Shown one piece after another: positions 35,201 to 45,550 of a stretch of DNA of 58,256 bases. The stretch comes from Phoronis australis. Lineage: Eukaryota; Phoronida; Phoronidae. The translations under genes and the position numbers were made by a program. The DNA lies in contig NMRA01001041.1 of assembly GCA_002633005.1 (NCBI GenBank), forward strand, positions 1 to 58,256, in the 5' to 3' direction. The notes beneath the pieces were generated by a model, which saw only the letters and a program-made list of their open reading frames with translations, had not been told where the DNA came from and did not search any database. How positions within the stretch are numbered: position 1 is the first letter of the stretch; each line of letters begins with the position of its first letter.

Positions 35201-38200
35201 ATTTTGCACAAAAATAATTGCCCAAATTGTAATTTTTTCCAATTTTCTAAGACTGGTTTCCTTTTTCCAGATGATAGAAACTTTACTAAATGCAGTTTCA
35301 TGATATCTCCACAGTACAACCATAGTAGACTGCCTAACACTTTCTTAATCTTTACTTTCGTAGATCAATTTGACAAAATTTAATTGTGGTAAATATGTGA
35401 TGAATTATTGTTCCACACACACTGACATTTGGGATAATGTAGTACTCTCACTGTCTAGAACTGACACTGGGATAATGTAGTACTCTCATTGTCTAGAACT
35501 GACACTGGGATAATGTAGTACTCTCATTGTCTAGAACTAACACTGAGATAATGCAGTACTCTCACTGTCTAGAACTGACACTGGGATAATGTAGTACTCT
35601 CATTGTCTAGAACTAACACTTGAGATAATGTAGTACTCTCATTGTCTAGAACTAACACTTGAGATAATTTAGTACTCTCATTGTCTAAAACTGACAGTGG
35701 GATAATGTAGTACTCTCATTGTCTAGAACTAACACTTGAGATAATGTAGTACTCTCATTGTCTAAAACTGACACTGGGATAATGTAGTGCGCTCATTGTC
35801 TGAAACTTGTACTGTGAAGCCCACTTCAATCCACAGTTTTCGAAATATATTTCCAGTTGCCACTTAGAGTTTATAATTACCAGTATTTAATTTTATTCTT
35901 CCTCATTTTAACTATGCAGATATTAATTCGGATACACTTTGTAAATTTGATGGTCTTCAGTTTTATAGTTTCAAGCTTGGACATAATGGTTTGCTTTCTG
36001 GGCTAAATATTTGTGTTTTAATGTATTGTCATTCATTTGTGTAGCAATAATAAAGTACACAGCAACAAAAACGTAACCATGGTTACAATTGACATAAAAG
36101 GAGCTCTAACATGGAAATGATACAAAACAAGCTGAGTAAGTGACTAGGTTCACAAAATTTAACGTGGTACAATTTTACATGGTATGAGAACTTGCATACA
36201 TAGTACCTCTTAATCACCTCCTTGTGGTATTGTTGTTTAACTTGCCAGAGGATACTGATGTGTGGACTGAAGTAGTATCAGGACAGGAGTAGTTATCGCA
36301 CATCTCTTTGCATACCTTATTTAATATGGACATTTTCCTCTGCTGGCACATTCTTCTGTTCACTTTTGGCTTCACAGTGTATTTTTGACACTGAGACATT
36401 TCACATAAACAACCTCTGAAACAAGCCGTGTAGGGATTGGGCTTATCAAACAAAATCTTCAAGGGTATCCCAAACCTTAGTGACCGTCATTCTAACTCAT
36501 ATTTAAAAAACAGGCAATGTCACCTAGCAAAAGTATATATTTTCTAAAAGAAGAACGAATAGAGACTATGACATTATGTTTTTTATTTGTTTTATTTTTA
36601 ATAATATGTTAACATCTTTTTAAATCAAAATTTTGTTTTTAAGAAATGTACATTCACAAGCCCTTGGTAGATTTTAATGAAACCCTTTTTGAATGAAAAA
36701 TTCACAATTTACCTCAAAAAAGGAATGTCTGATTGCTCATTTAGTTTTCTTTCTATGCCTAATTTACTCGCAAAAGATAAGGTATTTTTGTAACATAGCA
36801 GTCATATTTGTCTATTTTATGGAACGCAAAAAGTAGGCACTTAAAAATCCTAACATTGTTTTTTTGAGGTATAGGATAAATATTAAAATTGGAAAGTTTC
36901 AGCAAATTTCACCAAATTGTTTTCTAGAACTCTTGTTTCTAAGTTAAATAGATTTGTCGAAGCCAAGAAAAAGTGGAAAATGTTGCGAGTCTTCAAAATC
37001 TGATGGTTATTGCTTAGTTATTCAGTGAAAACTTGTTTTCGGTCAGTATAACCTATACATGTTTGCTGTTTCAACATGCACCCGCAATGCAATTTCAACT
37101 GAATTTGCATTGTGTAATTAACTTAATTATCACTAAAATGTTTTTATTTTGTGCCTTGTTATCAAGTCAAGCTAGATCAAACCGGGACCAACTATTGACT
37201 TACTAAAAAGTAGGTCAACAGTTCATGGTCATATACACCATGCACCGGGAGTCTGATATGAAACCAAGTACGAATTGGAGAACACAAATTTAGTCGGTAG
37301 TTAATGCGCATCGTAGGCATGGGATCAAAACGGCGAAATGTCAAATTAATCAATTTGGGTGAGGATTTATCTCTTTTCACAACTTGATGTGTTTGTGTCG
37401 CAGAGTCCGGTGCCATGACTCAGACTCTGTGCATTCGTTCTCAATGGTCATATGCATGCAGACGCACAACTGTCTCAGGATCAAAACTACGTTTTGTCTT
37501 CGTTTTCCCCGACATCTTTCTATCGTGTGTACACATCGTTGTCTCAATATTATGGCGACTCAGTAAATAAAAGAAGTGAGGGTACATACAGATCTGCTCT
37601 ATTCCTGGTGGGAGATTGGATTTGAGTGATAGCCCTGTAACCTTTGTCCTCGGATAAGTATTTAAACAATTTCCACGCGATTGTTTGGTTCCAGGGTGGC
37701 TCTGGTAAATTTTTTAATCTCTCTTCACGGTTTATCTTTTGGATTTGATGTTCCCCAAGAATGAAGATAAGGACATCTGTGAAATATTGTAAAAATGGCA
37801 ACTTTTTGTGAGTAAGATTTGAGATATACATAAGTTTCTAAATACGTTAAAGAATTTAGTTTATCCTTATGCTTCAGTTCTATTGAAACTTAGCTGATGC
37901 AGAGGCAGAATTGCAAACAGAAGGCACAACATATTGTAATTAGTTTGCGCAACGGTAAAAATCCTGCCTGGTACAGTCTCAAAAATTTGGAACACTCAAA
38001 TTGGACCCAAAACTGATTTTTCTGATGATTGGAATATGGGTTCTTTTGATGTTTATCATATTTTTATAGTATCGGGCACTGCATTAAAGTGCTCTTATTT
38101 GCAAAAAATTCTTGTAGATTAAAATTGAGTGTCGAGGAAATTGGCACATGTTGTTTCAGTGCCTGTGAAAACTGTGACAGTACTAAATCTGAGAAAATTT

Positions 38201-41200
38201 GAAAATGAAGTTAATCTTGCCAAGTGTTATGCGCTTTCAAGTCCTCATTTTATCCCTTTCCAATCATCTATTTTAGCCCGTCGTGAGACCCGTATCTTCA
38301 TTACATATGCCAACGATGGCCGTCCTCATCTCAACCGCATCCTGTCAGTTGTGAAAAACCTGCGCAAGAATGGATTTGCTGTTTCTTGCGATATGTGTGA
38401 GAAAGAGTTTGTGGACATCAGTGAAGAGTCACGTGACAGCTGGCTCAAGCAGCGATACAATGTGGTGAGTGTTGACGGTTATGTTTATCATGTTACAGAT
38501 TTAAGATGGTTAAGCTGGAAGTTACTAGGTGTAGTCATGAACCAGCAGGTGTCTGTCTGTCTGTCTGTCTGTGCTGTTGACAATAATGCAGTATCTGTGT
38601 ACTTAGCTCAGTCACCATTCTTTGGTAAATCGCATCAACTTCAGTTAGTATTCCAATACATCATGTAAAGCTGTTCAAGCCGGTTTGATTTTTATGTGCC
38701 CACATATGATATATATAATGTGGTCACATATTGTTGTCACTTTGTCCGGTTGTTAGGTTGTCTGGGTGTCTACTCGTTATCTCAAAAACTCCTGATAAAA
38801 TTTGGCGCAATGATGTAGGGCATCACTGGAATGATTTTTGTCACTTTTCGATGTGCCCCACTCCCTCGGGACAGGAATGCGTGGCTTTTTCAGTATTTTT
38901 AGGAAGAGCATTTTTGGATGATATGTAGGTAACTAGTGAAGGTTTGTGGTGGCAATGCAGCTGCACCATTAGATTTTGGAGCAGATTCGACCATGGTAGC
39001 TCCTACTAGTGGCCATTTTGTTCTCGCAAAGGCTTTTCAAATGTTGTTCGGCAAAGACCATTTCCAGATGATATCTAAAGAACCAACTGAGGGATTTCAT
39101 TGAAACTTGACTCATAGATATGTAATGTCAGTGTGCCGGCATCATTTTTAGGTGGATTTGACTAGTGCAGCTCCTCCTAGTGACAATTTTGTTTACAGTA
39201 AGGGACTTTTCAATTGTTGTTTGGGGGAAGGGCATTTCCGGATCAAGAGAACCAGTTGATGAATTTCGACAAAACTTGATGCCCAGATATACAATGTCAA
39301 TAACCCAGCACCATTTAATTTTCACATGGATACGGGAAGTGCATTTCCATATATCTTTAGAACCGATCGATGGATTTTAATGAAACTCGACATAGAGGTA
39401 CGGTATGTGATGTCAGTATGCCATCACCATTAAATGCTGATTTGACTATTGGAGCTCCTCTAGTAGCCATTTTGTTTTCAAAGGCCTTTAATGTGTTGCT
39501 TGGGAGAACAGCAATTCCGAATGATATTTAAAAACGATGACGAATGGCAGTGAAACCTGACAGTCATATGTGATGTCAATGGAAGGGAGCCTTCGTTTTT
39601 TATGCGCCCACATATTTATATGTGGACGCATTATGCCGTCATCTCCGTCCGTCCGTCCGGCGTCCGCTGCTCTATCTCTAAAAGGACATGACTTATCTTC
39701 ATGAAATTTTGCACCTAGTGGCCATTTTTACTTATTTCGAGTCTGTTTTTTGTGTCCACCCCTCTATCAACCAAACCACTCGAAGGATGATTGTGAAAAT
39801 TGGCACTATGTTCTGACTATGAAGTGGACAGCTGACGATGATTTTCCGAGTTCGACTACTGTGGCGCCTCCTAGTGGCAGTTTTGTTTTTTGCGCTCATC
39901 GCTGTATCTCCTAAACCGTATGCAGGATTTTTACTTAATTTAGTAACTGTATTTATATGATGTTGACAACGGACGACGACTTTCATACAGATCTAACTTT
40001 TGGTGTGCCCCCTAGTGGCAATTTTAGTTTTTTATGTTTACCAGTTTGTAACTTCAAAGGTCCTCAACAGATTTTCATAAAATTTTGAATATAGGCATCT
40101 ATTGGTTTGATGACGCTATCATCCTGTTTTTGGATGGAATTGAGGTATTTTGCTCCACCTAGTGGCTATTTTTGCTGTTTTCAAATCTTGTTTTTGGTGT
40201 CCACCCCTTGATCAATCAAATCATTCTGGGGATGGTTTTGAAAATTGGCCTTTATGTTTTCAGTGTGAAGAGGACGTTTGATGATGGCGACTGAGTACTG
40301 TGGCACCTCTTAGTTGTAGTTTTGTTTTGTTTTTCGCCCATAACTGTATCTCCAAAACCCACTGCAGGATATTTATTAAATTTAGTAAGTGAATTTTTGT
40401 GAAGATAACAGACAATGGCTGTCAGGCGGATCAAACGGACGCTGTGCCCTCAAGTGGCGATTTCATTTTGTTCTGTTTTCCTTCATTTCTCTGAAATCCC
40501 TTGACAGATTTTGTGAAATATGGCATGATCCCATTTTTGGGTGGAGTGTACGTTTTTTCGCCATCTAGTGGCCATTTTTATGATACAAATAAATAACCCT
40601 GAAAGCACACCATTTGCGATGCATTCGTGGGCGCATTTCAATGCTCCGCGTTGCTCTTGTGGAATTGATGCTGCACCAATGTTACAAGAATTTTTGTTTG
40701 TAAATGTCCTAGTTTTTGACACCCCCTGATGCAAAAATGGAGCATTTTAAACAACACTTCCAAACTGCATTTTAGGGAGCTGTCCGTAAAGTATAGTATC
40801 CGAAGGTTTCATATCAAAACCAAACATTTTGAACTTTCAACACTTGCCATAGAATGGGTGGCAAAGATGATGTGGTTCTGGAGGTTTAGGTTTGATAGCT
40901 TAGTTAGGGCGCGTTGTATAGCTTCAAACACCATCTGTGTGCTACTGGAAGTCTCCCAATCAACGGGTGTCTTCCGATCATGCCACCCTCATCATTCAGT
41001 GATCTGGTCTTTCGCACCTGGCCACGCCGGTGTCTTGATTAATGAACATGCAGATTACCTCGCTGACTCATGTACCCCCAACCAACCTGTCTGTTTATAC
41101 TCAGCTGATGTTTAGCAGCTGGCTCACCGCCACACCTTCGAGCTGACTTCGTCCCAACTGGCTGAGTTCAATGAAAGCAGCCAACTGCTTGAAGCTGGTA

Positions 41201-41920
41201 TTACATATGGCCATGCTGCTAAATGTCACAACAAGAGCCGTGCCTGTGTTTCATCCAATCAGATGCTCACTGGCAATGTCAGCCCTGAAGTTTTGCACCT
41301 TCTGGTGTTACGGGGATGGCCAGGGGAGAGGAATAATGCACCAGCATATCCCTAGTGATCCTGTCTGTGACAGTTATTATAGGTATTATAGCAAATATTT
41401 TGACAGAAGATGAGTATATTGTATACGAAAAGGTACCTGTATAATGCATATAATGTTTATCTGTGTGGACTGTGTGGACTAGAATGTAAGGTGCTTGTTT
41501 TTTCAGGCGGACTTCATCATTGTGTGCGTGTCACCTCTCTACTACCAGGTGGTTCAGAGTCTAGACCGCGGTGCCGTTTACGAGCGTAGCATGCACGAGG
41601 GTTTCATCTACCGCCTGATGGAACAAGAGGTACAGCAGACTGTGTCGCGCTTCATCTGTCTGCTTCTGTGGGACACCTCAGCTGACCACATTCCGAGCCT
41701 TCTAAGGCGGCACGTGCCAGTTTACAGGTGGCCGACCCAACACAAAGACTTGCTGTTCAAGCTGATAAAACCGGAACAGATCTTGTATGGACGTTCTAAA
41801 CCGCTGAGCTCTGTCAGCAGCATTGTCTCTGATGATGAATCATCACGACAAGGGACAGTGACGATACCTAGTTCCAGTGGAGTACGTAACCCGGTGGTTG
41901 TACGTCGTGAGGTGTCTTAA
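29077..41920 (+). CDS. Death domain-SEFIR adaptor, CIKS/Act1 (TRAF3IP2)-like; five coding exons
   Basis: Coding sequence joins 29077-29250, 33401-33557, 34243-35124, 38277-38464 and 41507-41920: 1,815 nt, 604 residues plus TAA. All introns are GT-AG and the phases (0, 1, 1, 0) agree at every junction. Residues about 17-110 form a Death domain of MyD88 type (KDWRGVADKLGY, then SVGEMLKALSALER). Residues 111-404 are a Ser/Gln/Asn-rich linker without recognisable fold. Residues about 406-562 are a SEFIR domain (RIFITYAND; ADFIIVCVSPLYYQ; HVPVYRWP). SEFIR domains of CIKS/Act1 bind the SEFIR tails of IL-17 receptors; Death domains assemble by homotypic contact. A cytoplasmic adaptor role is inferred from family knowledge. 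Vertebrate TRAF3IP2 lacks the Death domain, so the domain order resembles MyD88 with SEFIR in place of TIR. The start has a good context (ATCATGG). Confidence 0.85.
30043..31721. mobile_element. Kolobok-like element B, complete, in adaptor intron 1
   Basis: TTAA (30043-30046), then AGGAGAATGCCACCCAA. The right end, GGGTGGCATGCTCCT, is followed by TTAA (31718-31721). The body is 1,671 bp. Its two halves match the left ~520 bp and right ~1,030 bp of element A, with only about 40 bp of different sequence at the junction. A THAP-like stretch is present but broken. It is a short non-autonomous copy with intact ends inside the intron (29251-33400). Confidence 0.7.
30220..30470 (+). pseudogene. Broken THAP-like exon in element B
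   Basis: ATG TTG CGG TGC ATC (MLRCI) begins like the frame at 15649 but reaches a stop within 11 codons. In a shifted frame the homologous PEMLRKWLAVVKN segment, with the conserved tryptophan, is still readable. At least one frameshift separates the two parts, so this copy cannot encode the finger. Confidence 0.5.
31759..32023 (+). repeat. 38-bp minisatellite in adaptor intron 1
   Basis: Seven units starting CAAATCTGCATCTCCTATTA at 31759, 31797, 31835, 31873, 31911, 31948 and 31986 (one unit is 37 bp), plus a partial eighth. Because 38 is not a multiple of three, all three plus-strand frames are open across it, producing several overlapping false ORFs. Confidence 0.9.
32024..33400. other. 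Remainder of adaptor intron 1
   Basis: No other exon or element recognised. Ends in the pyrimidine-rich acceptor of exon 2. Confidence 0.45.
33401..33557 (+). CDS. Adaptor exon 2 (second half of Death domain)
   Basis: Acceptor ATCATACCTTTCAG, then VLESRTTPDG, a long helix with SVGEMLKALSALERIDAYEV, ending KKALP plus one base. Donor ACCTG|GTGAGA. 157 nt, entering phase 0 and leaving phase 1. Spliced to the previous exon it completes the EI-x-x-LE motif typical of MyD88-type Death domains. Confidence 0.85.
33558..34242. other. Adaptor intron 2
   Basis: A 685-bp GT-AG intron with no recognised element. Confidence 0.6.
34243..35124 (+). CDS. Adaptor exon 3 (linker)
   Basis: Acceptor TCTTCCTCTTTCAG, 882 nt in one open frame, donor TACAG|GTCAGT, phase 1 on both sides. 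Encodes residues 111-404, low in hydrophobic residues and rich in S, Q and N, probably disordered. I checked every proline for the TRAF6 consensus P-x-E-x-x-aromatic/acidic and found none; PSEVTG is the closest. The long single exon resembles the undivided linkers of other adaptors. Confidence 0.8.
35433..35807 (+). repeat. 38/39-bp minisatellite in adaptor intron 3
   Basis: Units starting GATAATGTAGTACTCTCA at 35433, 35471, 35509, 35547, 35585, 35624, 35663, 35701, 35740 and 35778: nine full and one partial. Lengths are 38 or 39, the 39-mers carrying ACTTGA in place of ACTGG. Confidence 0.9.
35808..38276. other. Remainder of adaptor intron 3
   Basis: AT-rich intron. Open frames at 36214-36462 (-), 37192-37416 (-) and 37550-37831 (-) show no domain and are not supported as genes. 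Confidence 0.4.
38277..38464 (+). CDS. Adaptor exon 4 (first half of SEFIR)
   Basis: Acceptor TCATCTATTTTAG, donor AATGTG|GTGAGT, 188 nt, entering phase 1 and leaving phase 0. Encodes the first SEFIR strand (RRETRIFITYAND), helix A (LNRILSVVKNLRKNGFAV) and the region up to SWLKQRYNV. The upstream open codons (38129-38276) are intron. Confidence 0.85.
38693..39601 (+). repeat. Diverged HINE-1-related array in adaptor intron 4
   Basis: Starts ATGTGCCCACATATGATAT and continues with monomers holding CTAGTGGCCATTTTGTT, AGATGATAT and ATTTCATTGAAACTTGAC at a longer spacing than in the intact copies. No 3' terminus. It is immediately followed by a much better preserved copy (39602). Confidence 0.5.
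39602..40660 (+). mobile_element. HINE-1 copy gamma in adaptor intron 4
   Basis: ATGCGCCCACA and the CCACATATTTATATGTGG hairpin at 39602. The array is shorter and more worn than in copies alpha and beta, with TAGTGGC-type boxes near 39714, 39869, 40013 and 40158. It ends with GTGGGCGCATTTCAATGCTC, GCGTT and GCTCTTGT at 40653-40660. It has about one and a half higher-order repeats against three in alpha and two in beta. Confidence 0.6.
40880..41347 (+). pseudogene. Retrotransposon RNase H remnant in adaptor intron 4
   Basis: In one frame the sequence reads HHSVIWSFAPGHAGVLINEH then ADYLADSC, the conserved PGHAG-x-x-x-NE-x-AD-x-LA block of RNase H domains of non-LTR retrotransposons. A TAG at about 41113 interrupts it; the same frame then stays open through about 75 further codons, to TAG at 41354. 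No reverse transcriptase or LTR is seen, so this is a fragment of a dead element. Confidence 0.6.
41507..41920 (+). CDS. Adaptor exon 5 (second half of SEFIR and C-terminus)
   Basis: Acceptor GCTTGTTTTTTCAG, 137 codons and TAA at 41918-41920. Contains ADFIIVCVSPLYYQ, a helix with EGFIYRLMEQEVQQ, the strand RFICLLLWD and HVPVYRWPTQHKDLLFKL, all in the order of CIKS SEFIR domains. The last ~40 residues form a Ser-rich tail (SSVSSIVSDDESS). Confidence 0.88.
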   Translation, partial: ADFIIVCVSPLYYQVVQSLDRGAVYERSMHEGFIYRLMEQEVQQTVSRFICLLLWDTSADHIPSLLRRHVPVYRWPTQHKDLLFKLIKPEQILYGRSKPLSSVSSIVSDDESSRQGTVTIPSSSGVRNPVVVRREVS

Positions 41921-42710
41921 GAGATTTGGTAATGGTGCCATGCTGCACTGGTGCATCATGGGATAACGTAGAATTCATCTTTTCCGTGCAGTTATGGTAA
42001 TGTAGGACATTGTTGACAAGTTTGTGCTCTCTGCCAAATATCTACACAACCGTAGATTTTGACTTAAAAAAGTTTATATTTTTGAAAGTAGAAAGCATGC
42101 AGAATTTTATTTTACTTTATGTCAATGGGCAGTTTATTGGGTCAAATGATCATGTCTTTTTAGTAAAATTTAGCAAAGGAAAATCATACCAACCAACGAT
42201 ATCAATAATGTGACCAAATTTCAGTTGCTTCATAAATTCACAAAAGTCCCATTTTTTGATAGTCCTTATGTCAAAGTGGATCTGTTTATAATCATTTAGC
42301 GTTTTGGAGAACTGTGGAAGTTTCAGTGCAATCACGCATGTATCTGATCAGCAATTTCCGAGATGTGACATTCCGAATATTGCCAAATTTGGACATTTTT
42401 GTTTGATCCTGCATAACGTTAAGAAGTGTGTTTTGGCTTTTTACCGTGCGTGCTTGTTATTAACTGACTAATGATGTAGCATCCTGTTATTGTCAAAGGA
42501 AAGATTACTCTAAGTGTTGTGTGACCTGCTGTCAGCCCTGTATATTGAATAGAGATGTGTCTATTATTTTTGGTGTAGCGAAACTACAGTACTCCATTGC
42601 TGTGTAGCCACTATATATGAAGTGTACACCATTTCAGTTAAGTTCATTCATATTCACCTTGAACTACTGGTGTGCATGTCTTCCAATAAAGAAATTCAAT
42701 ACTGTGACAG
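41921..42710 (+). other. Presumed 3' UTR of the adaptor gene
   Basis: Runs from the TAA at 41920 to just past the AATAAA at 42685. No coding signal. Short open frames here are not supported. Confidence 0.5.
42685..42690 (+). terminator. Polyadenylation signal AATAAA (adaptor gene)
   Basis: First AATAAA downstream of the adaptor stop, about 765 bases after it, followed by T/G-containing sequence. A second AATAAA at 43479 could be an alternative. Confidence 0.45.
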
Positions 42711-45473
42711 AACATGCTCTGCTTGACTAGTGTTTGTAAGCACAACCCAGTCCAACAGTAATGTCACGTATTAGCGCCGTCCATTTAATAAGTACCGGTC
42801 TGGAATAAGCACCAGGTAAAGCCAATTAAAACGGTATTGTGTGGCGTTCATTCAAGACTAATTGAAATTACCACTCTGATCACAATTCACTGTTTTACTG
42901 GATAATCTTGTGCTACTGTTAACTGAATGAAAGTCTACACAACCTGTGGAATGTAATGAATAGATCATTTCAAGTGTTGAAAATCATGAGCAACATAATG
43001 GTTGATTTAAAAAATTTATATAAGCATGAGAAGCCAGTTCCTCAATTGACTGGATGTGGTTGTCAAGTGAAACGGGCACTGTTCAAAACAATGTTTATTT
43101 ATGAAAACTGATCAAATATACCACGCAGTTGGTAACGACAACCAACAGAAAGTGAGCGCTGGGTCTGCAAAACTGAATAAGCACCTGGTTTTAAATGTGC
43201 ATTGGTTTGGAAAAAGTTCTGGGTCAAAAGATGTCTTCGAAAAAATATGCTCCCTGGCGCTAATGTGCAACACTGCAGTTGGTCTGCCATGATATGTAGC
43301 AGGTTGTTACAAATTTGAATTAATAACATTTGCAAGGATCTTTTCCTAAGATATAGGGGTGTAATTACTTCTTAAATCTTCATTCAGGATCTTATTAAGT
43401 CTGTAGTGTTGAATTGTTTTACCAAATTTTGCAACCGAAGAAGATATACTAGACCACACAATGACCTGACCCATATGCAATAAACATTCAGTTACCCAAC
43501 TGCATTAGCCAGAGTGTAATAATTTCACAGTCTCTCCAAGGGACTGTTGACAATCAAGTGTACAAACTACATTTTTGGGGGTTGGGTCTTGCAGCAAGCT
43601 ACACTTTTGATGTTATAAAAATTGCAATGTCAGATATTAAGAGAAGTCAACTTATAATACTTTTTCACACTGTAAAACCATGACATATCGCTGTATCTCC
43701 AGTATAGTCCTTAGACTGGTATTTAACTTAGAAGCACACTTGAAGTTTAACAGATACGGAAACGTAGACCGTGTGGAAATGCCACCATTTTTGTATTTTT
43801 TCCGGGGAGGAGGAATGGAGGTCTGGGAAAAGCGTTCGGTCCGTACGCTTCTGAAAATGTTAATTATGAATGGTTCCTAAGTTGATTTTGGTGCTGGAGA
43901 CGCATTTAATCACTGACTGTTCCTGTATGCTGCTGAGGAATGGTGCTTGTGTGTGTACAGGAGTTCAAGGGTTAACAAGTTTGTCTCCATGTGTTGATGG
44001 TGTCCCGATATCTGCTTGTTGTGAACAAAGTTTTTAAATGCTATGTTTAACCTCCGTCTTTGTTTTGTTAGGATGTTGGATCACCCAAGCGTTTTCCTCC
44101 TAAATCCATTCACTGTTCAGTACTCTAGAACTTGAAAATTATTGCAGAGGTAGCGAACTGCAAAAATGTCTTTATTAGCATTATTGTTTTGAACTTGGTG
44201 TATGTCCAGATGTGTCAAAATGTATTCATTGCATTTGTCAGTCTTGTACATGCCCATTTCAATGCATGGACTGTTTATTAACCTTGACATGTCTACAGAG
44301 AAATATTGGCACTTTGCAGGATTTGTCTGCAGACCTATTTTGCCTTTAAAAGTGAGACACATGGGGTCTCATTTAAGGGCCCTAGAAAGGCGCTTCTACC
44401 AAAATCCAACTTCAGATTTAAGCTTCTTGCTGCAGTTGTAAAATCAGCTTCATTATTCTGCAGATTATAAATATGTTGCCTTGTTATCAAGTCACTTTTT
44501 ATATGTACACAGGCTATTGGTCGCATTTCTTATCCTATTGACATGAAATTTACACGTTATGTTCGTCCCAAATCTTTTGGTTGAAAATGGGATGCAAGAT
44601 GGCATAGTGGCAGACATTTTTATTTTATGGTTTACGGTGAATTCACTGTCTCTGGAGAATGTTTCTGAAATTTGGCATGTGGATAGATGTCAAGAGCTAT
44701 TGAAAGCGGGCCATCCATTGTTCTCAAATTATTCAACATTTAATTGATTTCTATTCGTACCTTATCTTTAGCATCTCTTGATTTATTTTTCTGAAATTCT
44801 GCATGTGTATCAGTCTCATCAAGTGAAGTTGGTGGTCGTGGTAAGTTAGTTTCAGCTGTTGAAGCAATCTGGCATTCATTGGCAGATAACCAATTTCATT
44901 TCTAAGAATAAATACGAATACAATAATTATTTTGCTTTAGCAGAGCAAATACTTGTATGAATTGATTGTTTTTTATGTCAGAACCAAAGCATTATGGTAA
45001 TTGTCCATTTAATTCATAAAAAATAATTACCAAAATGGTCATTTGTCAAAGGTGGATTACCGTTCTGCAGATAATGGGAACTTCAGAAAATTTTACTTTA
45101 TGACTTCCTTCATGCTATGTACAATTCATGCTTATGTTTTAGACTAAAATGTTCTTTATCTTCACTTTTGTGGAGAAATTTAACGAAGTGGAACTTGTCT
45201 GCCATATTGTGTGCTAAATAAGTGATATATTGCCATAATCCAATGAATACAATGCAGTTACAAGGCACCATGGTGGTGTTGCTAATTATTTCATCTGTGT
45301 GTTGTTGTACAAGAATTGTAGTAGTGTTAAATGGTGTGTTGTGAACCACTGACTATTCACATTGCTATTAGTTGGTGTCCTGAACGATTGACTATTCACA
45401 ATGCTATTGGTAGGTGTTGTTTTCATTAAGGTAACATTTGAAAGTGCTTATTGAATGTACATAATCCGTCCCT
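42711..45473. other. Intergenic stretch
   Basis: No exon recognised. At about 44500-44690 there is a fragment related to the satellite elements: TGACATGAAATTTACACGTT, CAAGATGGCATAGTGGC and CTGAAATTTGGCATGTGGA occur in the HINE monomer order, without either terminus. Confidence 0.4.
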
Positions 45474-45550
45474 ATGTATGCCCACTCCTGGGTGCACCTT
45501 ATGTATGCCCACTCCTGGGTGCACCATGTGTATGCCCACTCCGGGCTGCA
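45474..45550 (+). repeat. 27-bp minisatellite, three units
   Basis: ATGTATGCCCACTCCTGGGT repeated at 45474, 45501 and about 45528, the last unit diverged. Confidence 0.85.

Noticed and set aside
34790-35383. A 197-codon plus-strand frame overlapping the adaptor linker exon
   Set aside because: Alternative frame of exon 3 that runs into the intron; the phase-consistent frame is the one joined to the Death and SEFIR exons.
38129-38276. Extra N-terminal codons upstream of the SEFIR exon
   Set aside because: A good acceptor at 38276 in the right phase starts the exon; the upstream codons have no SEFIR similarity.
40729-41115. Possible complete retrotransposon gene
   Set aside because: Only an RNase H block is recognisable; no reverse transcriptase, and a stop interrupts the frame.
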